Source: Euleptes europaea
Lineage: Eukaryota; Chordata; Lepidosauria; Squamata; Sphaerodactylidae
Direction: 5' to 3'
Assembly (NCBI RefSeq): GCF_029931775.1
Contig: NC_079312.1
Location: 16,809,821 to 16,873,820, forward strand
DNA length: 64,000 nt
The first letter of the stretch is position 1. Each line of letters opens with the position of its first letter. The notes beneath the pieces are model-generated. The model searched no databases, was not told the DNA's origin, and saw only the letters and a list, made by a program, of their open reading frames with translations. The position numbers and the translations under genes are program-made. Shown piece after piece: positions 21,026-32,739 of the stretch.

Positions 21026-21382
21026 TTAAGGAATTGCCTGGTTTGCTGGTGTTGGAAGCTTGCAGAGGTAGACTGAGCGGCACCATGGTGTTAGGCTGAG
21101 TGGGAGTAACTGAGTCATGGATACTTCATGACCAAGCGGGGATTTGAACCCAGGTCTCACAGTCTAACCTCTAGTTCTCATACACCTTGGGAGATGGTTT
21201 TTCTCTTCCCTCACGGCAAACGCTATTTGTACAACCTGATGATCAGTATTAAAATAAAAATATTTTCTCTGTTTCTAACACAAAAAAGAGCTTTGGCTAC
21301 TCTAGAATCAGAGAATGATTAACATGCAACAGGTAGGGGACCAAATTCCTTTTGACGAAGCCTGTTTCTTTCCTTCCTTCAG

Positions 21383-21484
21383 CAGGATTTGCTGTTCCCA
21401 AATCTGAGGTGGTCCATGGGGGAGATCCATGGATTCCAGAGCCTGTTTCAAAGGAAAGGGAGATCCCAACAGAGTATGGCTCAG
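21383..21484 (+). CDS. KRAB-B-like exon 2 of the 15-finger ZNF gene
   Basis: 102-bp exon, phase 1-1, donor TCAG|GTGAGG. It codes A-G-F-A-V-P-K-S-E-V-V-H-G-G-D-P-W-I-P followed by EPVSKEREIPTEYGSG. The opening AGFAVPKSEV is the closest match in this gene to a KRAB B-box (AGFPVPKPDL). The acceptor is a tandem NAGNAG (cag-cag at 21380-21385), so one residue may be alternatively included. Whether the box still functions is unknown. Confidence 0.8.
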
Positions 21485-21892
21485 GTGAGGGAACATAAAG
21501 AATGTGGGGACGAAGGGCTGGGTTAAACTTCCCTTGTGAGAGAGAATGCAGCGGTCCCTATCCAAGATATGGACGGCTGCCTGCTGACAGGAATCTGGCA
21601 GGGCTGCTTCTCAGTGACAAAAAAGCTTCTGGTTTGGCCTTTTCCTTTTGTTGTTGTTCATTAAATCCTATTTTCCTGACAACTTTTTTATTTTAAAAAT
21701 CGATCCCCATGAAATCATACAATTTCCCGCTTTTATGAGTTATCTTTCTCCTTAGCCATTTATATATTCTGTGTTCTTCCTCTCCTCACCAACAGCTAGA
21801 GAGGATGGAGGAAGACAGAGGACAAGAGTTAGACACCAGACCAACCAGGTGGATCTCCGTCCCTGTCAGGATTTCCCGCCCCTCCAACCTTC

Positions 21893-22212
21893 CTTGAGAG
21901 CCAGAGTGGTGTAGTGACTAAGAGCAGTGGTTTAGAGCAGTGGACCCTAATATGGAGAATCAGGTTTGATTCCCCGCTCCTTCACATGAGTGCTGGATGC
22001 TAATCTGGTGAACCAGGTTGGTTTCCCTACCCCTACACATGAAGCCTGCTTGATGACCTTGGCCTAGTCACAGTTCTCTTAGAGCTCTCTCAGCCCCAAC
22101 TATCTCTCAAGGTGTCTTGTAGGGAGGGGAAGGGAAGGTGATTGTAAGCCTGTTTGATTCTTCTTTAAGTAGTAGAGAAAGTCGGCATATAAAAACCAAC
22201 TCTTCTCCTCCT
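21893..22212 (+). mobile_element. CORE/MIR-like, L2-tailed SINE
   Basis: gagccagagtggtgtagtga head, box B caggtttgattcccc, ctggtgaaccaggttggtt, tail gagaaagtcggcatataaaa. It lies in the intron between KRAB-B-like exons 2 and 3. Confidence 0.85.
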
Positions 22213-22408
22213 CCTCGGAAGGAGCCATCAGAGTTCTCTGATTCTATGACCTTGGGCAGATGATGAGAGGGAGGGCATCTTGGCCATCTTCTGGGCATGG
22301 AGTATGGGTCACTGGGGGTTTGGGGGGGAGGTAGTTGTGAATTTCCTGCATTGTTCAGGGGGTTAGACTAGATGACCCTCGTGGTCCCTTCCAACTCTAT
22401 GATTCTAC
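22213..22408 (+). mobile_element. CR1-type LINE 3' end
   Basis: Reads ttctatgaccttgggcagat, gaatttcctgcattgttcag and gggttagactagatgacc then ccttccaactctatgattct, the forward CR1 3' terminus. Confidence 0.85.
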
Positions 22409-22571
22409 ACAAACAGAGCTAGGCTTTGCCACTTGGGAGGCATAACGCAGGTCAGCTGTGAGACATCAGGAAACATTTGGGGGTTTGCACTGAAATTGGT
22501 TCCCCTGCCCCTGGAATAATTTTTCAGACCTTTGCTTTTTTTTACAAAAACCCCCCCTGCCTTCTGCGCAG

Positions 22572-22673
22572 AGCTTCCTGATGTGATCGTGAAGCTGGAG
22601 GAGGAAGAGGAGCCGTGTGTTCCATATCGCCCAGGATCAGAGGGAAGCAAAATATTCCACAGAGCCCACTCAG
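22572..22673 (+). CDS. KRAB-B-like acidic exon 3 of the 15-finger ZNF gene
   Basis: 102-bp exon, acceptor cttctgcgcag, donor TCAG|GTGAGAG, phase 1-1. It codes E-L-P-D-V-I-V-K-L-E-E-E-E-E-P-C-V-P then YRPGSEGSKIFHRAHSG. It is clearly paralogous to exon 1 (PPVVIKLEEEEIPW), but the usual Trp is replaced by Cys. It splices in phase to the finger exon at 23826. The three equal-length exons probably arose by exon duplication. Confidence 0.8.
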
Positions 22674-22934
22674 GTGAGAGACTAGCCCACTCACAGGGAC
22701 TAGCACCGTTTTGTCAAGTGGAAGCGCTGCAGATGCTGGATCGAGCCAAGGGTCTGTCTAGTCCCCAACAACGGCTGCCCACATCCTTCTCACCGGTGTC
22801 CGTATGGTGCAGTGGTAATAATGCTGGATCCAGTCCAAACTCCTACTCTTTCATGGAACTCGCAGAGGTGGCAATCTATTGTAGGCTTACCTATGTACTT
22901 CCATTGAATTTGGAGGATCTTGGTTCTGAGTACA

Positions 22935-23130
22935 CACGCATGAACCTGCCTTGTACTGAATCAGACCCTTGGTTCATCAAGGTCAGTATTGTCTACTCTG
23001 ACTGGCAGAGGCTCTCCAGGGACTTAATTGAGGTTTTTCACATCACCTGGTCCTTTCAGCCGGAGATGCCAGGTATTGAACCTGGGACCTTCTACATGCC
23101 AAGCAGATGCTCTACCTCTGAGCCATAGAA
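22935..23130 (-). mobile_element. tRNA-derived SINE (minus)
   Basis: Plus strand: cttgtactgaatcagaccc, gtcagtattgtctactctg, ggctctccagggac, and the tRNA-like ggtattgaacctgggacct. Confidence 0.85.
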
Positions 23131-23339
23131 CTGTGTCAAATGGGCCACTCGCTGTCTCCCGGCCTTATCTACCTCACTGGGCTGTTGTGAGGATAAAGTT
23201 CGTGTGTGTGGGAAACCATGTCTCCCCTTCTCCGTTCCACTCCCCCCCCCGGGGAAGGATGGGATGAAATTCTAGTCAGTAAGCTGGGCCTGAAGCCTTC
23301 CTCTGCTGTTTGTTCCCAGTAACAGGTACTACATCTGTC

Positions 23340-23568
23340 TTTTACATTTTCATCCTGCCTTTCCTCCAAGATGCTCAGGGAAGCATACAGAGCTCTCCTC
23401 CGTTTTATCCTCACAACAACCCTGTGAGGTAGGTTAGGCTTAGAGTGTGTAACTGGCTCATGGTCACCCAGCAAGCTTCTATGGCAGAACAGGGATTTGA
23501 ACCCAGGTCACCCAAATCCTAGACTGACACTCATAAGCGCTTTACCACACAGGTTGGCTGGTATTCTT
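23340..23568 (-). mobile_element. CORE/MIR-like, L2-tailed SINE (minus)
   Basis: Plus strand: catcctgcctttcctccaag, ttatcctcacaacaaccctg, ctcatggtcacccagcaagc and tgaacccaggtcac. A short cctaaccctaacc follows at 23698-23710. Confidence 0.75.
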
Positions 23569-23825
23569 TCTCGGAACTTGGAGGTTCCATTTGAATATGA
23601 TAATCAATGTTGATAGATGTGCTTCATTTTAAAAAAGATTTACAAATAAATATTTTTGTTCATTCTTGGGGAGTCCCCTGAATATTGGGGAGTCCCCTAA
23701 CCCTAACCTTGTCTGTGGGTGGCCCTGTTTCCCTAACCTACTGGCAGACAGAGGACTCTGTCTTTTTGACTGGAGAGTTTTGACGATGCTGGTATAATGT
23801 CCTGGCTCTCTGTTTTCTCCCACAG

Positions 23826-25207
23826 GAGATGGCTGTGAAAGAATCCATGTGGCAGAAACTCCATATTACTCAGGGTTTGGGAAAAGCATCAGCGTTAACC
23901 CGAATCTTATCAAACAAGAAACACAGAATGCAGCAGAGAAGCCGCACAAATGCTCGCGCTGTGCGAAAAGCTTTATGAAAAGATCCAACCTTCGCACCCA
24001 TGAGAGGATCCATACGGGAGAAAAGCCATTCCGGTGCTCTGAGTGTGGGAACAGCTTCAGCGACGGGTCCAGCTTGATTAGGCATAAGAGGAAACACACC
24101 GGGGAGAAACCCTACAGTTGCTCGCAGTGCGGGAAAAGGTTCAACCAGAGTTCCAGCCTCATCAGGCACGAGAGAAGCCACACAGAACAGCGACCTTACA
24201 AATGCTTGGAGTGTGGCAAAAGGTTCAACCAGAGTTCGACCCTGGTTCGGCACCAGAGAATCCACCGAGAACAGAGACCTTATAAATGCTCTGAGTGTGG
24301 CAAAAGGTTCATTCAGAGCTCCAGTCTCCTTGCGCATGAGAGAATCCACTTGGGGCAGAAACCTTACGGTTGCGCTGTCTGCGGGAAGGGCTTTGTTCAG
24401 AGATCGAACCTTCTTATCCACGAGATGAAGCACACTGGTCTGAAACCGTTCAAGTGCCCCGACTGCGGGAAAGGGTTCAATCAGAATTCCAGCCTCGTCA
24501 TACACAGGAGAATCCACACAGGAGAAAAACCGTACAACTGTTCCCATTGCGGACGACGGTTCAGCGATAAATCAAGTCTTAATAAACACGAGAGGGCTCA
24601 CAGAGGAGACAAACCATACAAGTGCTCGACCTGTGGGAAAAGCTTTGTACGGAGGTCTCATCTTCTCACCCACGAAAGGATACACACGGGAGTGAAACCG
24701 TTTAAGTGCTCGGACTGCGGGAAAAGCTTCAGTAGCCGATCGCACCTCATAAGGCACGAGGGGACCCACACTGGAGAAAAACCCTATGACTGCTCGTTTT
24801 GTGGGAAGAGTTTCAACAGGAAATCAAACCTGACAAACCATGAGAGGACCCACACGGGAGAGAAGCCCTTCAAATGCTCAGACTGTGGCAAGAGTTTTAG
24901 TGATCGGTCGAGCCTGATCAAGCACGAGAGGATCCACACGGGTGAGAAGCCGTACAGCTGCTCAGCCTGCGAGAAAAGCTTCAGTGACAAATCGAGCCTC
25001 ATCCGCCACGAAAGGATCCACACAGAAGAGAAGCCGTATAAATGCTCGGACTGCGGGAAGGGGTTCAATCAGAGTTCCAGCCTCATTGTGCACGAGAGAA
25101 CCCATACCGGGGAAAAGCCGTTTAAATGTTCGGATTGCGGGAAAGGCTTCATTAGAAGGACGATCCTTAACAAGCACGAAAGAACTCATATGGGAGCGAA
25201 ACCGTAA
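23826..25207 (+). CDS. 15-finger C2H2 exon of the plus-strand ZNF gene
   Basis: Terminal coding exon opening at the acceptor ctctgttttctcccacag (23825), phase 1, fitting the exon at 22572-22673. A ~35-residue linker (GDGCERIHVAETPYYSGFGK and on) precedes fifteen intact C2H2 fingers, from HKCSRCAKSFMKRSNLRTH to FKCSDCGKGFIRRTILNKH; the stop is at 25205-25207. Linkers are mostly TGEKP, with variants TEQRP, REQRP, LGQKP, RGDKP and MGAKP. Every finger keeps both Cys and both His. Several neighbours share F-N-Q-S-S-S-L or F-S-D-[KR]-S-S-L recognition helices, showing expansion by internal duplication. Nuclear, sequence-specific DNA binding is expected; the target is unknown. The open frame, if forced to start here, would use a GCA-preceded internal codon; real translation must begin upstream. 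Confidence 0.95.
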
Positions 25208-25655
25208 AGAATGGAATTGTGGGGGAATGGTCTGATAATGACAATGGAACATACGTTGTTAGAGACAAATGTGTTAGTGTGGTACACAGGAACTAGTGCA
25301 TGATGTTGGCTCACAGCTGAACCAAACAAGACTAGAAGGTCCTTGATGCATCTCTTTTAAATTTTCACCCAATGGCAGCTGTGGAGGAGGCTGATTTGGA
25401 TTGCTACTAGCAAAAGGTGTTAACCCTCTTTCCCGCTGCAATCTCTTCTCCCCTTCCCCTGCCCATTTCCGGATTCAGTGCAGCCCTCCGGAGATACTGT
25501 TTGCTCCAGCAGAGAAAATGGAAGGGGCAAAGACTACCTCTGGCAGGAGCAAATTCCTATCTGGAAGCATAGTTTTTTGGTACATATTTATCCTGAAAAA
25601 CACTCAAGAAAAAAAGGGAAGAATTCAAATTAAAAGTAAGAGGGAGCTAAAGGGG

Positions 25656-26544
25656 TTGAGCTAAACACTATCTGATACAACAACTAAAAATATACTTTTA
25701 TTATATAATGTGCACAATGGGGTTTAAAAACACCGGGTCTAAAATACAGGCTTCCTAACAATCACAAATATTGAATGGTAACAAATATTACAAACACACA
25801 GTTGATGCTAGTAACAAAATCTGACCAGATGCGTTTGGGCCTTTTAGAGGCTTTCCTCAGTGATCATACATATACAGTTCTACACATCCTGGCATATACA
25901 TAAACATTGTTCAAGATAAGAAAAAAATATAAAAGCCTTTTGGAAGGAGAAAAAAACTTAAAAACTTATAACTTAAGATTTTTTAATATATTGTGTCATC
26001 TTTACCCAGGTGTGAGCTGAAAGCTATGTGATAGGACACAGGGACTAACTATATTTTAAACAAAGCCACATAGAATAAAAGATAAACATGTAATTTCAAT
26101 ATTGTTTAATTTTTTTAATAAAATTGTTGTATTGTTAATTTAGGTAATACTAATTGGATTTTTTTTCTCCTTCCAAAAAGTTTTTATATTTTTTTTCTTA
26201 TCTTGAACAATGTTTGTTATATGCCAGGATGTGTATTGTAGAATTGTGTATGTATGACCACTGAGGAAGGCCTCTAAAAGGCTTTTATTTTTGTTACTTT
26301 GTTTTATTTTTGTTACTTACAGTTTTGTTACTAGCATCAACTGTGTATGTGTTTGTAATATTTTTTTATATAAATTTTTATTAATTTTTATAACAAAACA
26401 TAAAAAAACAAATACAAATACCGTTCAATATTTGTGGTTTTTAGAAAGCCTGTATTTTAGGCCCTGACTTTTTAAATACCATTGTGCACATTATTTAATA
26501 AAGGTATATTTATTTGTTGTTACATCTGATAGTGTTTAGCTCAA
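25656..26544. mobile_element. Foldback element, ~890 bp, with long inverted arms
   Basis: Begins ttgagctaaacactatc and ends gatagtgtttagctcaa; the arms stay recognisable for several hundred bases (for example agttgatgctagtaacaaaa against ttgttactagcatcaact). Each arm holds a block ctgaggaaggcctctaaaag or its inverse, resembling Penelope-associated hammerhead cores. A poly-A/T-rich insert lies at 26358-26425 in the right arm. The same block recurs at 34360-34500. Confidence 0.75.
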
Positions 26545-26549
26545 AACAT

Positions 26550-28120
26550 TTTATTCTTCCAAGGACCTCAGAGTGGCGTATACAGTTTTTCCTGTTCCCA
26601 TTTTCTCTTCACACCAGCGATGTGGAGAGGGTTAGTTGAAATGGACAGAGGGGAGGGTATTCTCCTAGATGGATCCCCTACCCCACCGTGGTAGCCCAAA
26701 TCCAAGGGCCTCCCAACAACTGATATATTTTTAGCAGATTTTGATGAGAGATCTGATAACTGACCTCAAACATCTGTCTGGCTCTAAGAGACTGTGAACC
26801 TGTTCAAATAGCATCTTTGCTTTGATTTAGGAGGCCTTAAGCAAGCTATTCTGTTTTAGCTGTGGCACCTCACTTCCCCTGACGGACTGTAACCGTGTGA
26901 GGTATAATCCTATGTAGCATTCAGCTTGCCTCATTGAAATCTGTGGGCGAAATACAACTCTGTGTGGAATATGACTAAGAGTCTGGTGTAATCAAACCTT
27001 AGTTTAGAAGTTTGACAAAGATCACTTTGAATAAGCAGATGATTATTTAAGGGGCGGGGGAGTTGTGTCATTTGGGGGGAGGAAATGAAATTTCTGGTTT
27101 TTAAAAAGGGGGGTTGCTTTGTGATTCACAGAATGCAAAAATAACAATATTTGATGCTGGCAAAATAGGGCATGCGAGTGTATTTTTGAAAATGACAAGT
27201 ATCTGGATGGAGATTACTTTAAAAAGAGGTATAGGGGTTATATGGACTAAACTTGCATCGCTTGGATGGTAGCACTGGTATCCTTCTGTATAGGGAGATG
27301 TCCTCTCCAGAAAGGGAGAATACAAAATGGCTTCCCAAGTTGTCTGCACAGCGCAACACTAAGGTGTGTTCAGACTTGATTCCACCCTCATTTTGCACCC
27401 TTTATCTTTTCCCCACCTCACACTGATGAGCTTTATGGGCTAAAAGCATTGCCTGTGAAACCACCCAGGAAGTTCCAAGACTAAGGAAGATTGTTTTATG
27501 AAAAATATATATATTATTCTGCATTTTAAAAATACTTCATTATCTACCCTAATAAATCACTTCTTAACTCTGGCTTTCTGCTGGACCTAGAAGCAGACTC
27601 CAAAGAACTTTGAGACAATAATTAGCCTAATAAATTTGCTGCTGTTATGTGGTGTTCTACCTCAAATAATTGATGATAGGTTTTGCAACGGTATAAAGCT
27701 GGCTCTGGTTAAAATAGATGCTCCACCTCTAAAGGCAGTGAACCTTTGGATCCCAGTCACTTGGGAACAAACAGAAGGGGAAGGCTGTTGCCTTTATGAT
27801 CTTTTTGTTGGTTTCCTTAAGGCATTTGGTTTGAGATTTTTGTTTGTGGTGTGAAAAACGGATTCTAAAGCCTGAGGAATTGCAATGTTCACTCGCTCAC
27901 ATTTTCTCTGATTCTGAGTTGTTATCCTTATTGCCGGTCGGTGATTGTCGGTCCAACCTACTTTCCTTACACTTCATGTCTGTCTTTCCCCCTTCTGCTT
28001 CATCTTCTACAGTACTTTTGGATTCTGAATTTTCTCAGGGAGCTCCTGCATATACTCAGTTGTCCATCCATGCCATCTGGCAAAGCACTTTTCAAGTCAA
28101 GGTGAATTTTCACAGAGTAA
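26550..28120. other. Gene-free stretch
   Basis: No finger, KRAB or SCAN exon, RNA gene or classifiable repeat found, apart from a short inverse SINE-like end at 26550-26625. The open frames are short and lack splice context. Confidence 0.5.
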
Positions 28121-28121
28121 G

Positions 28122-28490
28122 AACATAAGAAAAGCCATGCTGGATCAGACCAAGGCCCATCAAGTCCAGCAGTCTGTTCACACAGTGGCCAACTAGGGGC
28201 CTCTAGGAAGCCCCCAAACAAGACGACTGCAGCAGCACCATCCTGCCTGTGTTCCACAGCTCCTCTGATACTGGAAAGAATAGGTATGCATCATGACTAG
28301 TATTCATTTTGATTAGTAGCCATGGATAGACCTATCCTCCATGAACATGTCCATTCCCCTCTTAAAGCCTTCCAAGTTGGCAGCCATCACCACATCCTGG
28401 GGCAGGGAATTCCACAACTGAACTATGCATTGTGTGATCTGTTTTGAATCTCGCACGCTTCAGCGGTTGACCCCACTTTCTAGTATTATG
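28122..28490 (-). mobile_element. CR1-type LINE 3' end (minus)
   Basis: Plus strand: aagaacataagaaaagcca, ctggatcagaccaaggccc, atcaagtccagcagtctgtt, ttggcagccatcaccacatc. 28490-29160 next to it shows no gene; its longest minus-strand frame (132 codons) is unsupported. Confidence 0.85.
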
Positions 28491-29164
28491 AGAGAAGGAG
28501 AAGATGGGCAGTATGTTCCCTGAGGCCTGATATTCAGAGACAAATCACCCGTAATCCTTTTCTTGCAGGGGGGATGAATCCTCAGACCCTGAATAAGCCC
28601 AATTAAATCCAGGCACCCATCTAAGAAGGATCTACTTCTACAATCCAAGGAAAATAGGGATAGCTGCATATGATGATAATGTGTAGCACAGTGAAGACAT
28701 GAAGGTGCTTTTCTCAGTGGCTGACCCCATGTATGAGAGCTCCCTTTTGCTGGAGTCTCCAAAACCCAAGCCTGAGCACGCTTGGAAATATCACAAGGCC
28801 TAGTCTTGAAGCTCATGGTTAAGTTTGGAAAAATGTGTGTGAGAGGACTGGAGAGCATTTTATTTTGTTTTGCCAGCTGTTCTATCCTTTCAGCAGGGGG
28901 CAGACTTATATGCTGAGATAAATACGGTTTTGTGTTACTCTTGTAGGAGGGTAGGAGGGAAACGATACAAGGAGCTGCACTGAACCAAAAGTCAAATCAG
29001 TAAGTCTACCCCAAGAATATCTGTTCCCCTATAGAACCAGCCCAGGTGCTTCCAGAGTTCGCTGTAGAACCACAGAGGAACAGAACATAATTTCTACCAC
29101 AGGTCTGTCTATTGTTCCAGGCATGCAGCAGAGTTCCCACTGTATTGCTGTCAGGATTATACGG

Positions 29165-29672
29165 TTAACGCGTATTTAGGATATTTCGATTCCTTCAGAG
29201 GCCAGCTTGAGGTGGCTTACAATTAAAACAACCTAACAATGTAAAAACAAGCCGCCGGACGTAAGCAGCATAAAAACTCTCCATGAAATGGACGCAGATT
29301 GTTTAAAAAGCTGGTGATGTAAAAACCCCTAATTTAAAGCCTGGGTTTTAAAGATGTGTTTTGGCCTGGCACCTAAAAGAAAGTAAAGTGGGTGCCCCGT
29401 GAGCCTCAAGGGGGAGGGTATTCCGGAGGCGAGGTGCCACCACAGAAAATGCCCTGTCTCTAGTCGCCACTCCAGCTCACCTCTGGGCACAGAGGGCAGG
29501 GCTTGAGAGGCAGGTCTTAACTGGTGGGCTGGACAATATGGGAGGAGGTGGTCCCTCAGGCACCAAGACATCTCTAGGGCCTTAAGGGAAGAATCAGCAC
29601 TTTGAATTGTGCCCGGAAGCAGAAGGCTAACCAATGCAGATCTTTCAGCTCACGGGTGCTGTAACTAATCCC
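29165..29672 (-). mobile_element. L2/CR1-type LINE 3' fragment (minus)
   Basis: Reads ggtgccccgtgagcctcaag, gaggcgaggtgccaccacag, ggcttgagaggcaggtct and ctttgaattgtgcccgg, a squamate LINE 3' block that recurs with CR1/L2 tails. 29672-30530 beyond it is without gene or clear repeat. Confidence 0.5.
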
Positions 29673-30534
29673 TGACTAGCTGCCGTATTTTGGACCAGTT
29701 AAACTTTCTGCACTCTTTTGATATTGTTCCCAGAGACTGATCGAGATCCTGTCAGCTACCGGGGGTGGGGGAGCCTCCCAGAAGCCACATGGAAGTGACA
29801 TCTCAGAGAAATGTAAAGTTATGTTTCCTCCACCCCTCCTTTGCGTACCTGCAACTGAAGAAGAGTTCTGTGTAATTTGAAAGTTGGCAACCAAGGCCTG
29901 AAAGATAAATGGCTTCAATTGCTCTTTATTTCTGACTGGGTGGAATAGCTGACACTTGCATTTACCAGAGCAAAGGTCACTGTTGCCCAGCCCAGAAAGA
30001 TTTTAGGGCTCAGAAAGGTTTTAGGGCTCATCGTGTATGTGAAAATAATAATAATAAAGCAGCTTCTTTCACTGCTGGGCAGCCCAGAGAGAAAGTAGGG
30101 AAAGAGGTTGTGAGTCAAAAAGGTTTCTCGGGCCGGCTCTACACCTGTTATCTAGACAGACACTACATCTACCATCCCCAAGTCAGATAATACGTGATGG
30201 ATATTCATCCTTGGCATACATTTATCCAATTAGCCAGGTGTGTTATCTGATAGTCTGTAAACTAACACATGATTTAGTATGCTCTTGGAGAGGAATCTAA
30301 GCTACTGTCTTATCTGGTGAACTTCGGCTGCTCTTTGGTATCTGGTTCTTTGAGGCCATTAACTCTAAACTATGTATACGTTTAAAGATTAAACCTGTAT
30401 TTTCTTACATATTTCAGTGAAGTGGTGCTATCTCTAAAGTGATATCTTCCATATGTGACTTTCCTCTGCAAACTGGAATTAACACAAAAAATGATAGAAA
30501 ACACATCCTTCAGGTCTTCTCCTCTCCAGGCTAC

Positions 30535-30665
30535 TACTCTCCAAGTAATTAGGCTGAGAGTGCGACCAGCTTAAGATCACGTGGTAAGCTTCCATGGCAG
30601 AGTTGGGATTCGAACCTGGAGCCTCCCAGATGCCAGTCCGACACTCATCCCCAACATTGCGCTAG
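30535..30665 (-). mobile_element. CORE/MIR-like SINE fragment (minus)
   Basis: Plus strand: taagcttccatggcagagtt followed by gggattcgaacctggagcct and gccagtccgacactc. Confidence 0.65.
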
Positions 30666-30784
30666 CTTTCAAGTCCCCTGTGAGGCAGACATAGAAGTCT
30701 TCACAAGACGGACGGCAGGGTCAAAGGGTAATTAAATAAATTAGTTGAAGTGATTACACAAATCATATAATAAAAATGCTAATA

Positions 30785-30925
30785 TATTCCAGAAAAAAAT
30801 AAAAGGACAATAGCAGTAATGGACCGTCTCCCTAGTTTGGATAAGTTTTTTAACAAATGATGTTGCTTATCACATTAGGATGAGGCCAAGACAGTGCGGC
30901 TGGTGTTATTCAGTCTTGGTTGGGT
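30785..30925 (-). repeat. Unclassified repeat, copy 1 (minus)
   Basis: taaaaggacaatagcagtaa, ctccctagtttggataag, acaaatgatgttgc, attaggatgaggcc. Inverse copies at 33970-34135 and 34975-35110 share all these blocks. Confidence 0.7.
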
Positions 30926-31054
30926 TGCCAATTCCTGCAGATTTTGGAGTGGAGCCTGCATAGGTAAGGGTTTGGGGAGGGGCATCAGCAGGGTATAATG
31001 CCATAGAGTCCACCCTCCAAAGCTTCCATCTCTGAACAAAGCTTCCATTTAAAG

Positions 31055-31180
31055 CTTCCGCCTTTGAACAAAATGGATTTCAGACCTTGACTTTGTTTGC
31101 CATCAGAAACGGTGACCTCTGCTGAGACTAAAACAGTACAGCTTCGGGTGATTGCTGTGCCATCTGCATGCCTAGACAGC
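31055..31180 (-). repeat. Partial copy of the coding-like repeat at 32740
   Basis: Shares tgccatcagaaac, tgctgagactaaaacagtac and gtgattgctgtgccatctgc with 32770-32845. On the minus strand it reads MQMAQQSPEAVLF before breaking. Confidence 0.6.
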
Positions 31181-31514
31181 GGTGTCTACTTTGAGCAGGT
31201 GTTCAGTGCAGTGGGGAAGATGGCCGCTGAGAATTGCAGTCACCTGTCAAGTTGGAATGTGGCCATCTGTTTTTTCTGGGTTTTTTTTTTTGAGGATGAA
31301 TTGATCCTGGCTACCCAAAAACTCAGGCTGTGGACCTGAGGACATTTTTAGGAAACTTAGGGTACAGAGGGATATTGCATACAGGATTTTGGGGAGGAGG
31401 GATCTACAATGCCAGGTGTTAATTTAGTACCTTTTTGGCCCTAAATCGGCCCATTTAAAGCTTCCATCTGTTGGCCGAAAGCAGTTTTCAACCAACAGAT
31501 TCGTCCCTTGGTGT

Positions 31515-31675
31515 TAGGGTTGTCAATCTCCAGCCGATAGAGATCAGTTCACCTGGAGAAAATGGCCACTTGGGCAATTGGACTCTATGGCATTGAAGTC
31601 CCTCCCCAAACCCTGCCCTCCTCAGGCTCTGCCCCTAAAACCTCGCATCAGTGGCGAAGAGGAACCTGGCAACCC
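31515..31675 (+). mobile_element. gttgcca-type short interspersed element
   Basis: cagttcacctggagaaaatg, attggactctatggcattga, agaggaacctggcaacccta. Same family as 2448. Confidence 0.65.
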
Positions 31676-31699
31676 TACTTGGTGTCCCAGCCCAATAAG

Positions 31700-32055
31700 C
31701 ACACCAAGTGGGAGAAGGTTTAAAGTTTATTATTCAGCTGAATAATAGGCTCTAGTCCAAAAAGCAGAAGCAGCTATTTTTAGTTCAGCATACGGTTATG
31801 TACTCTTCTGGCTGTCAGTCACTGCATACATCATCTTTTCTCCACCTTATACACGTCATCCTGTTACACCCACAACATCTTCACACATCGCATGTACACA
31901 AAATGGTGGCGATTCCTTCGTTAGAATGGGCAATTTACTATGCTAATAAGGTTACGCCTAAGGTCACCTCTCTGACTGTCCTTGGCCAAGCGTGCTACTT
32001 CATCTAAAAGTTGCCGAACTGTGCTTACAGCAAGATGTGTGGGAGACTACTGATG
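31700..32055 (-). mobile_element. LTR-like fossil fragment, tentative
   Basis: AT-balanced stretch with tttaaagtttattattc (an AATAAA-type signal on the minus strand) ending before the SINE. It resembles the other minus-strand LTR pieces of the window in layout but shows no coding region or clear ends. Old and incomplete. Confidence 0.25.
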
Positions 32056-32061
32056 CATTTC

Positions 32062-32362
32062 AAGAGCCTCGTCGCGCAGAGTGTTAAGCTGCAGTACTGC
32101 AGTCAAAAGCTCTGCTCATGACCTGAGTTCGATCCCTACGGAAGTCGGTTTCAGGTAGCCGGCTCAAGGTTGACTCAGCCTTCCATCCTTCCGAGGTCAG
32201 TAACATGAGTACCCAGCTTGCTGGGGGTAAAGGGAAGATGACTGGGGAAGGCACTGGCAAACCACCCCGCAAACAAAGTCTGCTTTGGAAACGTCGGGAT
32301 GTGACGTCACCCCAAGGGTCAGGAATTACCCGGTGCTTGCACAGGGACCTTTACCTTTACTT
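32062..32362 (+). mobile_element. Sauria-type tRNA-derived SINE
   Basis: tRNA-like head gcgcagagtgttaagctgc with box B gagttcgatccc, central cttccatccttccgaggtc and gaagatgactggggaagg, tail tgcacagggacctttacctt. Confidence 0.75.
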
Positions 32363-32489
32363 TTTTACTGATGCATTTCATTTCTTTATCTCTTGTCTTC
32401 TGCAGTTGCATCTGAAGTTCTTACTTCCGGAAGTTTCTTTCATCTACTTCTGAGAGTGTGACCCATTAACTCTTAACTCAGGCCCACAC

Positions 32490-32738
32490 CTAGAATCATA
32501 GAGTTGGAAGGGACCTCCAGGGTCATCTAGTCCAACCCCCTGCACAATGCAGGAAACTCACAACTACCCCCTCCCACACCCCCAGTGCCCAGAAGATGGC
32601 CAAGATGCCCTCCTTCTCATGATCTGCCTGAGGTCACAGAATCAGCATTGCTGACAGATGGCCATCTAGCCTCTGCTTAAAAACCTCCAGGGAAGGAGTG
32701 CTTACCACCTCCTGAGGAAGCCTGTTCCACGTCTTTGA
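32490..32738 (-). mobile_element. CR1-type LINE 3' end (minus)
   Basis: Plus strand: gaatcatagagttggaaggg, gggtcatctagtccaacccc, agaagatggccaagatgcc, aaaacctccagggaaggag. Confidence 0.85.
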
Positions 32739-32739
32739 A

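Noticed and set aside
21796-21848. Possible extra 53-bp exon (acceptor caccaacag, donor CAG|GTGG) in the 15-finger gene
   Set aside because: It would leave phase 0, which fits neither the 22572 exon nor the finger exon; the splice signals alone are not enough.
28460-28858. 132-codon minus-strand open frame
   Set aside because: It starts in CR1 sequence on one side, has no homologue I recognise and no splice or start context.
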